64,000 nucleotides of DNA. Source: Diphasiastrum complanatum. Its lineage: Eukaryota; Streptophyta; Lycopodiopsida; Lycopodiales; Lycopodiaceae. The notes under the pieces were generated by a model. The model saw only the letters and a program-made list of their open reading frames with translations. It searched no databases and was not told the DNA's origin. Made by a program: the position numbers and the translations under genes. The stretch spans positions 67,776,810-67,840,809 of the forward strand of contig CM055092.1 in assembly GCA_029204225.1 (NCBI GenBank). Reading direction: 5' to 3'. Positions 10,568 to 19,930 of this stretch are shown one piece after another (the first letter of the stretch is position 1; every line of letters starts with the position of its first letter).

Positions 10568-11107
10568 TTAGCATGCTAGAATTGCATAAATCACTAAGAT
10601 CTGATCATCAGCATGAAAATACAATATGCATCTCCATCTTGCCACAAATGTCATCATCACTTGATGACTTGACCATGAATGAGTGATATAATGGGACTCC
10701 TTTAGCTTCATTTCCATCAACAATACCAGCCAAGAATGATAGTAGAACTCCAACATCAAAATGATGCAAAACAATGTAGCTAGTTTCACCATATCTTGAT
10801 ATTTTGCACACATTCACATGAGATTGCTTAAACATGAGATAGAACAAATAAGGAAAACTTGAGTAAAACTTCCTTGTTTCTCCTTTGACCTTACTTGAGT
10901 CTTCAATAACTTGCAAAAATAGATCCAAAGTATCATTGTCACTTGACTCGCCTTTGATGCTCTTGAGTAGCTCCAAATTGCCACCTTTTCTTTTGTGTTG
11001 TTGAAGCCCTTTGAGATCAACCTCTTCATCTTCCACTTGAACATCAAATTCATTGAAAAAATATTTTTTTCTAGATCCATTAGTTGCATCCATTCCATGG
11101 AAACCAC
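10568..11107 (-). pseudogene. Unknown ORF at RT position of copia remnant (copy 1)
   Basis: About 160 open codons on the minus strand (10608-11093) directly after the integrase C-terminal region of a copia element, where reverse transcriptase should begin. It has an acidic N-terminal part (FDVQVEDEEVDLKGLQQH), a basic patch (KRKGGNLELLKSIKGES) and a hydrophobic second half (TSYIVLHHFDVGVLLSFLAG). No copia RT motif (no YVDD, no KARLVAKG) is present. A second copy of the same kind of sequence is at 28860-29460 in another copia remnant, with QVEDQEVDLKGLQQH and SYIGLHHFDVGVVVAFLAG. Conservation in two independent copies suggests a real part of this element family. Function unknown. Confidence 0.6.
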
Positions 11108-11880
11108 TTATTTACCAAAATATGTGAGAAATGCAAAATGAGTAACTTTCACTTGCTTACCATTCTCATCATATGTGAGTCTCAAAGGTTGTTGCCTTTG
11201 CCTTGATGTCCTCCTTGGCTTTTGATTTGAAGTAGGCTCTTCAACATCAACATCCAAAGTATCATCAAGAATGTTATATCCAACATCCACACCACCACTT
11301 GAAGACACTTTTGGAAAGTTTACCTCATGAAAAATTACATCTCTTCCAATGACCACTTTCTTAGTTAAAGGAATAAAAACTTTGTAAGCCTTGCTCACCT
11401 CACTATAACCAACAAAAATCCTTTTCTTGAAGATGAATAATCCTTTGTCCTATCATCAAGAGTGATGTTGATATAGCAACTGCATCCAAAAGTTTTGAAA
11501 AACATGACACTCGACTTTCTACCAAACAACATCTCAAAAGGGGTTTTTCCATCCAATACCACACTCGGCCATCTATTGCATAGAAAATTAGCACACGACA
11601 AAGCTTGATCCCAGAAGGATATAGGAAGATTTTCACATAACCTCATGGCTTTAGCACCTTCCGGTAAGGTTCTATTCTTCCTCTCGGGCACTCCATTTTG
11701 TTATGGTGTCCTTGGGCTTGTGTACTCCCTATTTGTCTGATTTGCATCACTAAATGCCTTGAACTTGGTAGAAATGTACTCACCACCATCGTCACTCCTA
11801 AAGCACTTGATCTTGGTAGAAAATTAAACTTCCCTTGCAATCTTGAACTTGACAAACACATCAAATACCTCATCTTTGTT
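11108..11880 (-). pseudogene. Copia integrase, C-terminal half
   Basis: Integrase (DDE recombinase) of a copia element. The conserved stretch is PERKNRTLPEGAKAMRL (usual form ERKNRT...A..ML), then FWDQALSCANFLCNRWPS, TPFEMLFGRKSSV and FKTFGCSCY, followed by the domain that recognises element-specific ends (SKAYKVFIPLTKKVVIGRD). A frameshift near 11395 splits it, and one near 11690 separates the upstream DDE portion, which survives as short frames to about 11880. The following segment is the unknown ORF at 10568-11107 rather than RT. Confidence 0.85.
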
Positions 11881-11889
11881 TTTTAGTAA

Positions 11890-12310
11890 ATATACTCAAC
11901 AAAATCTACTTAGATCATTAATAAAAGTCACATACATTTTAGCACCTCCATTGCTAAAATGTACTTGGCTAGCAACCACATGAGCATCAAGTTTGAACAA
12001 CTTACTTTGCATCTTCCCTTTTGCAATCGATTCATCCTCCTTCTTGATGAAACAAGCATCACCATCAAAATCCACTTTGAATCCCTTGTCAAGCATTTGA
12101 CTCACACTAAGGAGTTTCTTAGTTATAGATGGAATGAATAAAACATCCTTCAAATTCATATTCCTATTAGTAGAGAGGGAGCGAATACCTTTGATTGCAC
12201 ACTCACCATCATTGGCTGTGTAGATCACCTTCTTGTCACTTTAGAATGCCATAAATGATGAATAATACTCCTCATGATATGTCATATGTGATGTAGCTCC
12301 AATATCAATC
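11890..12310 (-). pseudogene. Copia protease and pre-integrase region
   Basis: The minus strand has the aspartic protease motif as DIGATSHMT (12280-12306), where the usual serine of DSGA is isoleucine, followed after a stop by the conserved block INMKDVLFIPSI-like/KKLLSVSQMLDKG (12228 downward) and IAKGKMQSKLFKLDA. This protease normally cuts the polyprotein; the altered active-site triad and nonsense changes make it inactive. It joins the integrase remnant on its left. Confidence 0.82.
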
Positions 12311-12314
12311 CACT

Positions 12315-12690
12315 AAGGATAAACTTTCTCCATGATTGGCCAACAAACAAGATGACATAACAAAAGCATCATTTGAATTTGTTCATCAACAATTAGATTG
12401 GTTTGCTTCTCACCTTGACCTCTCTTCTTCTTGAAGCAATCCCTTCAAAAATGCCCTTCGACTCCCTAATAAAATCATTTTAAGTTGGATCTATATTTCT
12501 TCTTGCCAACAAAAGTAGAAGGCTCACCTTGATCTTGACCCTTTGACCACTTGTCTTCGCCTTTGCCCTTGAACTTGCCTTTGATGAACATTGCTTCCTC
12601 CTCTCCAACTTGTTAAGAATCATATTTGATCTCTCTGATATGTTTTTATTGTAAGCTCGAAATGCAGTATTGTAATTAACTGTACACATT
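12315..12690 (-). pseudogene. Copia gag C-terminus with decayed zinc knuckle
   Basis: The minus strand contains EEEAMFIKGKFKGKGEDKWS and the end of a zinc knuckle (GHF.RDCFKKK) in which the first two cysteines have become stop codons. It belongs to the same gag-pol remnant as 10568-12310. The gag N-terminus and 5' LTR are missing: sequence beyond 12690 is unrelated. Confidence 0.68.
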
Positions 12691-13250
12691 TTCAGTTAAT
12701 CAAGATTTACAGTTTTCAGTAGTAATTGGGATTGGGGACCCGCACTTGTTATATCAACCGGTCATTTGTCCCATAAATGGCTACTTAGATTAGCCGAGTT
12801 GCCACATGTAGACAAATTAGTGTACAGTAGTGTGATTTACAGTGATTGCTATACAAAGGGGCATGTCCCAAGTTTGTCGGTCAAATTTGGCTATATCAGG
12901 CTTGGCAGGTGGTAGGCCAAGTATAGGGCACCTGTCTTGTCATGTAGTTTGCATGAATACACTATATGTACAGTTTTCTCTTTGTTATACAAAGCTTTTA
13001 TTGTGTCATCTTTGAGAGATTGTCAGGAGTGTCTATGGTAGATTGTAAGGAGAGATTAAAAAAATCGATGATTTTGGCCTAAAACTAGGACCATTAAAAA
13101 ACGCCAAAAAGGATTACTCATTTTTAGGTCAAAGTCCCAAAACAAATGTCATTGTGCTATAAACTTTTGCATATACTCAACTATAGGATTAACCTCAAGA
13201 ATTAAATTAAAATTTTCAACTTTGGACAGTTCCTCTCATTTACAAGTTTT
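12691..13250. other. No recognisable gene
   Basis: Spacer between a copia and a gypsy remnant. Short GTACAGT/TTTACAG motifs recur, but there is no coding signal. Confidence 0.5.
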
Positions 13251-13289
13251 CCAATAAAAAATTGGATAGTTTTCTTTTGCATTAACCAA

Positions 13290-13535
13290 CTTTACATTGC
13301 TTCGTTAATGCTTCCATTTTGAACTTGTATCCGATATGTTGGAACTTCAAATTCAATACGTAAGATAGGATATATCCCATATACAAGATAAGATGGAGTC
13401 TGTATGGTCATTACTTTTTCGGTGTTTTGATAGGCCCAAAAATATGAAAGATAATTTTTGGGTTTTGACATTCTGCGCGTAATTTTTTTGCGAGTTTCTT
13501 TTACCCATGATCCAACAAAATGGTAGCACATGGTG
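13290..13535 (-). pseudogene. Gypsy integrase, C-terminal part
   Basis: The minus strand has the plant gypsy integrase signature: FWAYQNTEKVMTIQTPSYLV then YG, and RIEFEVPT (family consensus WAYRT..KT..G.TPY.LVYG...PIE.E.P). Before it comes SWVKETRKKITRRM. The matching DDE start lies at 14180-14400, on the far side of an insertion at about 13551-14170, so this gene was split by a later insertion. Confidence 0.82.
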
Positions 13536-13550
13536 TGACTCTTTTTATGC

Positions 13551-14170
13551 CACTACATGATTTTTTAAAAACAAGAATTCTGTTTTGATGCATACTTAAA
13601 AATTTGACTATCCATCAAATTCTAAATAGGTCCATCACAAAGTACTTTGTTACTCTATAAATATAGGTTTACTTTCATTAAAATAAATATTGTTTATGAA
13701 GTTGTAAAAGCTAACATGCCGGCGTGCTAGCTTGCAAATTTTTTATTTCAAAAAGATGAAGTTTTTTTGAAGAACTTTTTGAAAACATAAATTTCTTTAT
13801 GGAGTTGATTCGGCTAGCATGTTAGTGTGCTAGCTGAGTAAATTATAAAATAAAAAAACTATTTTGACACATTTGAGAACCAAATTTTGGGTAAAAATAT
13901 TATTTCAGAATATTTTCTTTAATTTCCAAACATAATAAGTAAACGTGCTAAGTAAAACAACTATAAAAAAAATGGCAACCATTAAAGATAGCATGCTGGC
14001 ATGCTATATAAAATGAAAAAAAAAAATTGCAGCCTCCAAACATAGCACACTGGCATGCTAGGCGAGACCGCACGAATTTTTATTTTTATTTTATTATTTC
14101 TTTATTTATATATATATTTTTTGGGCGGCCAAGCCTAGCACGCCTGCGTGCTATGTTTGGAGGCCCCAAA
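13551..14170. mobile_element. Insertion in gypsy integrase with palindrome motifs and foldback
   Basis: The interrupted integrase frames define the approximate limits. The left end reads CACTACATGA, a CACTA-like terminus, but no inverted copy was found on the right. Inside are five near-palindromic motifs of the form GCTAGCATGCYGGCRTGCTAGC (about 13712, 13812, 13989, 14041 and 14134). The right part is a foldback: 14032-14067 pairs with 14130-14165. Most likely a decayed non-autonomous DNA transposon. Confidence 0.55.
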
Positions 14171-14179
14171 AAGATATTT

Positions 14180-14400
14180 TTTGTTGTTGCTTCAGCTTCC
14201 ACCACCTTTTTGGCATAATCTATTGCTACACAAATATATCTCCATTTGGGAAGCTTAATTGGTCTGATGTGGCCTTACTAACTCTTTGACGAGCATCTTT
14301 AGAATGAAGAGGATGTAGTACATTGAGAATCTCAAATGCTTCTAAGCATTTGCATAATTCTTCATTTAGTCCCATCTTGTATAATACATTCTAGATAATC
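14180..14400 (-). pseudogene. Gypsy integrase, N-terminal and DDE start
   Basis: On the minus strand, frames give LHPLHSKDARQRVSKATSDQ (H2C2-domain end, usual form CD.CQR.GKP) and then KLPKWRYICVAIDYAKKVVE, matching the gypsy DDE-core stretch KYI.VA.DY..KW.EA with its first catalytic aspartate. Stops and frameshifts are present. It continues at 13290-13535 beyond the insertion. Confidence 0.75.
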
Positions 14401-14449
14401 ATATACAGTCCAACTTTGTATTGAGATACTTTTTTTATTCAAGATTGTA

Positions 14450-14690
14450 TTATGAGATATCATAATATAATGAGTTGGTATTCAATGGAAGTAATAATTC
14501 TTCATAAAAAAATTTGTCATTTCGATTGTTAGTATGAGTTTCAATGCTTATCCAGGATACATAATCTGCATTTGTATGATACTTACCTTGGTGAACTTCT
14601 ACTTGAAAATTTAACTTTGGCAGCATAGGCCATTTTTCTTGCCATGCAAAAAAGGATTGGTAAACATGAAAAATGGTAGGAGAGCTCATG
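14450..14690 (-). pseudogene. Gypsy RNase H, C-terminal part
   Basis: About 79 open codons on the minus strand with WPMLPKLNFQVEVHQGKYHT then NADYVSWI, matching the end of gypsy RNase H (W...L.EF.F.V...PGK.H.NAD.LSR). It lies upstream of the integrase on the same strand, as expected for gypsy pol order. RT is absent to the right. Confidence 0.8.
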
Positions 14691-14699
14691 CAACATGGT

Positions 14700-15305
14700 G
14701 TTGAAAGAATGTACTCAAATTGCTCATGGCCTCATAGAAGTAAAAGGTAGCAAACTAGCCTCCCAACCTCGTGCAGTATGAGGGCTACTCACCCTATTGA
14801 TTTCACCATACATAATGTGGGACGTTGACTGAGATTTAATGTCTGAACTCTGTCAGAGAGCAGTCCTTCTCCAATTGCCACCTATTGGAGATTTGACCTT
14901 GATGCCTCCACAATATTTATAGAACAGCAGCTCCCTATGAAAAGTGTGGATAGCAGATTGAGAAGAGCACACATTCCCAATGGGGATTCAATTTTTCTGC
15001 TAACAGCCCCTCGCTGATCTATCAAGACCTCACTAATCTCAATCAGTTAGTGGGTTGCCTCCTTGTGAGCTCTCATCAGTGGTAGCCAGTCAGTCTCGTT
15101 TTCTCAAAGCCACCACACCTTCTTTCTCAACGCGTCCTCCTCTCTCATCTATCTTTGATGTGTGTTCTACACCAATTACAAATGTGGTACTTTCATTAGC
15201 TTTTAATATCACCTAATTGCCAATCAGATATACATCTCCTCGGAAAGATATTTTTTTATAAATTGTCATTCATATCAATTTCCCTTGATTTCTTACTTCA
15301 TGCTA
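14700..15305. other. No recognisable gene
   Basis: Spacer next to the gypsy remnant. It carries no RT motifs on the minus strand where they would be expected. Confidence 0.5.
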
Positions 15306-15310
15306 CAAAG

Positions 15311-15675
15311 ATGAATGTGACTAATGAACTTCTCAAGAAAGTTGGTAAGTGCACTACATCTAGTGAGGCTTGAGAATCTTTAAAGAAGGTCAATGAGTCC
15401 AAGTCTACATCAAGGGCCTACAAAAGAAGGATGAAAGTGCTCATGCATTTGTTTGGAGAGTTAAAGCCTTCAATGATGAGTTAGCATGTATTGATGAAAG
15501 ATTTAAGGAGGTAGATTTGTTCAAGTTGTTCTTAATGGCTTGTTGGATGATCATGCTAATCTTGTTCAAAGCTAATCAAAAGACTTTGCCAAGTATGGTG
15601 GATTTGCAAGAAATCTTGGTGAATGAGGAGTATAGGCTTCTTCGAAGAGGAGGATCTACTTCCATATTTTAAGTT
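15311..15675 (+). pseudogene. Copia gag fragment, family 1
   Basis: Plus-strand gag scrap: MNVTNELLKKVGKCTTSSEA, a stop, then frameshifted pieces with SAHAFVWRVKAFNDELACID and KTLPSMVDLQEILVNEEYRL. It aligns to the gags at 1-832 and 31270-31812 (NITNELLKEVGKCTSSKDA; KTFPSLVDLQEIL). The N-terminus and everything after the gag are missing. Confidence 0.85.
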
Positions 15676-15729
15676 GGAGAGGAGGAGGAGGTGTCTTAAA
15701 TAGATAGATCATTCTGACTTGTACTACTA

Positions 15730-16125
15730 GATCATTCCCACCCCAGCTGATAGATCTACCCATTATAAAATAGATTTATCAAAATTTGTAGATCTAATGT
15801 AAAAAAATTGATAATAGTCCTACATTGCAAAATGTGGATCTACAACAAAAAATAGGAGACAAACTGCTACAAAACATGTTAAAAAGCCACCCAACATAAA
15901 TAGATTTATCAATACAATACCTGGAATCTACTACCGATGTGTGCCTCAGCTACTTCGATGGTGATCAGCCTAGGAATCAACTAAAGACCTGCAAAACATA
16001 AGCCAATATTGAAGTTTGTTAAGTATATTATCACAAAAAATATTCTTGCAACAATCGAAATTTTACAAATCAAATCTGAAAAGACCAAATTTGCTCAAAG
16101 CAAAAACTAAATTGACAAAAAGAAC
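15730..16125 (+). repeat. Dispersed repeat, copy 1 (partner 58440-59110)
   Basis: Shares ACAAAAAATAGGAGACAAAC, GAGACAAACTGCTACAAAAC, TGTGYGCCTCAGCT and AATATTCTTGCAACA with 58440-59110 in the same orientation. The partner carries about 250 bp extra in the middle, including a second version of the CTCAG..GCT block. Family unknown. Confidence 0.65.
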
Positions 16126-16930
16126 AACGAAGATCCATATGCAAATTTGTATCTGGACCAGAAAACTGTATCTACAATAGATGAATAGAAGATCTGACAT
16201 CGGAATACCCATCAAAATAGGTGATGCCTTAAGAAATCCCACACATCCACCTATTCCAATGGGCATTTCGACCATTTGCAAATATGGACTTGCAACAAAA
16301 ACCTATGGATCTACAGTAGCAATATCTATAGCATCCTAAAGCATCTAATGAACAGAAAATCAGACACCAGAATGGCCATCGAAATAGAAAATCTTGCACA
16401 TCCGTCTATTCTAACAGCCATTCTCACTTATAGCTCATTACCTTAAGAATCATTTGTGGATCCGCCGCCTCCTTTTCCTCAAAAGAAACCTGCATAAAAT
16501 ATGTGAAGTCAATTAAACCAAAGTCCAATCACATTAAGATGGAGACTACGATGTAAGAGAAAGAGAGAGAGAAAAAAAAAATGGAGAAAGAGATTACCTT
16601 ACATCCAATAATAAAAAAACCTCCATCCTCCACCTTCTCTTTTCTTCTTGAGCTCACCACTTTTGATTTTGCAAGGAGTAAGTAAAAATAAAGAAGCAAA
16701 GAGCAAAAGGAGCAAGAGGAGGAAACAAAGAGCAAGAGCAAGAGGAGAAACAACAAAAGGAACAATCAAATGTGAGGAGGCTAAAGAGAGTGAGGAGGAT
16801 AAAGAGGGTGAGGAGGGATCAAAACACAAGGGAGAGGACAAAGGGCAATACGTCCCTCGATACCATCACCCAGTCCTCTTCCTTTTTCAAAAATGCCGCA
16901 ACAATGGCCAGAGATTTCAAAATTAGCAAG
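16126..16930. other. No recognised gene; purine-rich tract
   Basis: The plus strand is strongly purine-biased from about 16555 to 16850 (GAGGAGG/AAGAGCAAG runs). Open frames here are lysine/arginine/glutamate-rich composition artefacts. Confidence 0.55.
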
Positions 16931-16956
16931 AATTTGAGGGGTAAGCCCCTCAAATT
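16931..16956. repeat. Perfect 11-bp hairpin
   Basis: AATTTGAGGGG, loop TAAG, CCCCTCAAATT. It sits next to repeated CCGAGG motifs at 16968-17036. Confidence 0.85.
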
Positions 16957-16965
16957 AGCTTTACT

Positions 16966-17040
16966 ATTCCGAGGTCTATTCCGAGGCCCTGACTAAATTA
17001 GATTTAGTATTCTGTCGAGGTCTATTCCAAGGCCTTCACT
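16966..17040. repeat. CCGAGG/TATTCC motif cluster, possible subterminal repeats
   Basis: ATTCCGAGGTCTATTCCGAGG is followed 40 bp later by GTCGAGGTCTATTCCAAGG. Similar CCGAGG/CCTCGG motifs occur at 24855 and 25000-25015 on the far side of the TNP2 pseudogene, so these may be the subterminal repeats of that CACTA element. Confidence 0.4.
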
Positions 17041-17194
17041 AAATGCTAAAATCAACTAAAAAATGTTGCATTCTAAAATCACACAACTATCAAAGATTGT
17101 TGGTTTTTATATTCCCACATCTTAATAAAGAATAGCACATTGAATGAAACTATTTTTTATCTGCTAAATTATATTCATCTGGCTAAAAGTAAGT

Positions 17195-18263
17195 GATTAC
17201 ATAGCCAAACATAAAATATTGAGTTCTCAAACAATTATTATCAATTACAAAAAGCCATATAGAGTTGCATGCATTCTGACATATACTGAATGCAATAAAA
17301 AATAGTATTGATTCAGAAAAACAAAATCAGATGCTAATAGAAACCACGCACTCTAAGCTATCTCTGAGTAACTGAGAATAAGTCTGATAATAAGCAGCGA
17401 TGTTGATCAGCAGTAGCACAATAGCAACTCTAAAATAGATCTTAAAAGGCTGAGCTAGAATGCTCAAGAGAGTTCAAGCTTGAAAGCTTGATAGAGAGCT
17501 AACTACAATACTTTCTGATTGTGAACAATCTGCTTGATAAGAGCGCAGGAAGCGTCATGTAATAACACTCAATTCCTTCACAATTCACAATGTTCATTCA
17601 TTACTTGAAAAGATGTATGAACAGCTGATTTATACTAAGTGCGACTGCCAGTTGGCTATAGTCTGCTGGCATTCATCTAGGTCCTTCTCAGAATTTGTTT
17701 ACTAATAAGCGGTGACAATTGGCCATAAACAGTCTATCTGCATAAATGAACGTAAGCTATCATTCTACAGAAATGAACTAAAACTGCCACATGCGACAGT
17801 GTCGACTTTTGGAGAGATGCGACAATGTCACAAAATCTCATGTCCTTAATATTGGGGTAGTCCCATACTTTGCCAAAGTCATTTTCTTAACTTTTGAGGC
17901 ATTTTGAAAAATGCAATAAACGCAACTCTACATTTTTACTGTTAATTTCTGACAGGCGATAGTGTCGCAAAAATGCAAAAAATGCGACACTGTAATTTTA
18001 CAAGTAATTCTTGATAGGCGAAAAATACAAAAAGCTGACACTGCATTTTTACACAAAATTCCTGACAGGCAACACTGTCGGGTTTTTTAGAAAGAGAAAA
18101 TACGACACTGTTGTCAAACTCCGTGTATTTCTACAGAATGTATAAAAAACACCTGTAATTCTGTAGACTGTATAAAGACACGAAAAAATCCGCAAAACTG
18201 GATAAACAATGGATGAGGATTAAAACCGATTAGTTGATTAGTAAGAAGGAGAATAATCCAACA
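17195..18263 (-). repeat. 3' LTR (truncated) of copia element C
   Basis: Repeats 20080-21161 in direct orientation. The inner end, read on the minus strand, is TGTTGGATTATTC preceded by a purine tract (AGTAAGGGGAG, 18264-18274), a standard LTR start. The outer part (about 140 bp corresponding to 19931-20078) is missing. It contains several palindromic GCGACA.TGTCGC motifs (17795-18110). Confidence 0.82.
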
Positions 18264-18289
18264 CTCCCCTTACTCTGAATCCTTGAATG

Positions 18290-18595
18290 CCTGGACCTTC
18301 AAACTTAGTTATACAGATAATCTTCTGTGTGCTTCCAAGCTTAATGCTTTGGTAAAAATATCTGTTGTCATATCTTGCGTTCTACAGTACTACAATCTGA
18401 CCTCTTCGTTGAGAAATTTTTCTCTTGACAAAATGATACTTCAGCTCAATGTGCTTGCTCCTAAAATGAAATCTAGGTTTGCTAGCAGGTAATTCGACAG
18501 TTGTGCATGTCTGGTTCTTGATAAGATATGAATACTCTTTATTCATTCTCAACATGCTCTTTGAATTGTCTGAATTTGATGAAAGCCTTTGATTT
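18290..18595 (-). pseudogene. Copia RNase H C-terminus (element C)
   Basis: The minus strand reads HIELKYHFVKRKISQRGQIV before a stop, the usual end of copia RNase H (HIE.KYHFVRE.I..G.I), and then a decayed version of the ADIFTKAL motif. It follows directly after integrase with no RT between them, so RT and most of RNase H were deleted. The polypurine tract and 3' LTR follow at 18264. Confidence 0.78.
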
Positions 18596-18960
18596 CTATT
18601 TAATAAAATAAACAGCTATTCTTTTGGAGAATTCGTCAATAAAGGTAATGAGATACTTTGTAATTAGTAATGAAGGAGTTTGCATAGGTCTACATATATA
18701 TGTATGAACAACATCTAACAGACCTTTTGCTGCATGCCTATGACTCGATCTAAAAGGAATCCTAGTCTGCTTTCCAAAGATGCAGCTATGACAGATAGGG
18801 AGATCGTTCTTACCATAAGCATAGTCGAGATCAAAAACCCTGGATTGTCTATACATGTATAAAACATATGCATAATTCAAGTGTCCTAAGCGATGATGCC
18901 ATAGTAATGCCTTATTGACAAGAACAGAGGTTTTCAAGGCTTGACTAGAATCACAATAAC
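18596..18960 (-). pseudogene. Copia pre-integrase and integrase start (element C)
   Basis: 113 open codons on the minus strand with the pre-integrase zinc finger LWHHRLGHLNYAYVLYMYRQ, then CHSCIFGKQTRIPF, then DLLDVVHTYICRPMQT-like sequence and FIDEFSKRIAVYFIK, which covers the first catalytic aspartate region (usual F.DD.SR..WVYF.K). The HHCC zinc-binding pattern is recognisable. The rest of the catalytic core is deleted, and the frame runs into an RNase H remnant. Confidence 0.86.
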
Positions 18961-18966
18961 AATGTG

Positions 18967-19510
18967 CTAGTCTATATAAGTAATTGCAGCCTTCTTGGAG
19001 CTTTTCTGCTTCTGTTGCTTAAAGCCTCTGTTGACGTATAGAGCTTGAGAGGAGGAAGTAGACAAAGTGTCTTGACTTCTTCTATTGTCTTCTTGCAGCA
19101 ACATAGTGATAACTCTAGTAAGAGCTAAATCTGAGTGTGTCAATATGATCATCACCCAGTTCTCATATGTGGAGGAAAAGCTTGAAAACAATGTCATAAT
19201 TGCATCTTGATCGTCTATGACTAATCTGACAGCGGCCATCCATTGCAAGAGAATCTTAAACTGGTAAATGTGACTCTAAAGAGAATCACCATTAGACATC
19301 TTTAATGTGAAGAATTTCCTTTGTAGATGTAGCTTAGTAGTTACATCCCTCACGTCATATAGTGAGTTCAGGATGTCCCAAACTGTTTTTGAAGTTCTGG
19401 CTTTAGATATGTGTCCAATCTGTGTATCTAATATATTAAGGTTGAATAAGTGCGAAAGCTTTACCATCCTTCGATTTTCACTTTGAGTCTTTTGTGTCAT
19501 ATTCAATTTT
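18967..19510 (-). pseudogene. Copia gag (element C)
   Basis: Two adjoining minus-strand frames (19276-19506 and 18967-19248) make a copia gag (UBN2) remnant: SKARTSKTVWDILNSLYDVR, LHLQRKFFTLKMSNGDSL, then RLVIDDQDAIMTLFSSFSST and YENWV, RVITMLLQEDNRR. A frameshift lies near 19260. No zinc knuckle or protease survives before the pre-integrase region. The 5' LTR lies to the right. Confidence 0.82.
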
Positions 19511-19930
19511 CACTTCGATAACTATAACAACATCCCATAACTCGTTGACGATTAGCAAGGTCTTCATCTTAAATTTCCACAAATGATAATTGGATCCATT
19601 CAGTTTGTCTACGATAAGACCAACTTTACTTTGAGAATCCATTTGGAACTTAGTCTGTCGATTGTATTGATGACACTAAGATGTAGTGATGCCAACAATA
19701 GGAAATCAATTTTCTGATACTGAAAGGATGAAAGGAACTGAAGAGTTTGACATCAATCTGATATCGCAAAAGATATCAAGTATTAGAGCTTTTGGTCTGA
19801 TATCGAAATAGTATTTGTCCCTGATAGAGATCACAAGTCAGATACCTGATGGTTCAGATAAAAAAGTAGTGATCTAGCACTGATACTATGAAAGAATGTT
19901 CTGATACCATGTAGGTATGCTCTGATACTA
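19511..19930 (-). other. Leader and PBS-like sites of copia element C
   Basis: Non-coding leader with repeated CTGATAYC motifs. Two primer-site-like sequences read on the minus strand as TGGTATCAGAAC (19898-19909) and TAGTATCAGAGC (19919-19930). The second abuts the LTR at 19931; both are one base from the usual TGGTATCAGAGC. Confidence 0.65.

Noticed and set aside
16529-16996. Hydrophobic minus-strand and highly charged plus-strand open frames
   Set aside because: A purine/pyrimidine-biased tract produces both; no domain and no family resemblance.
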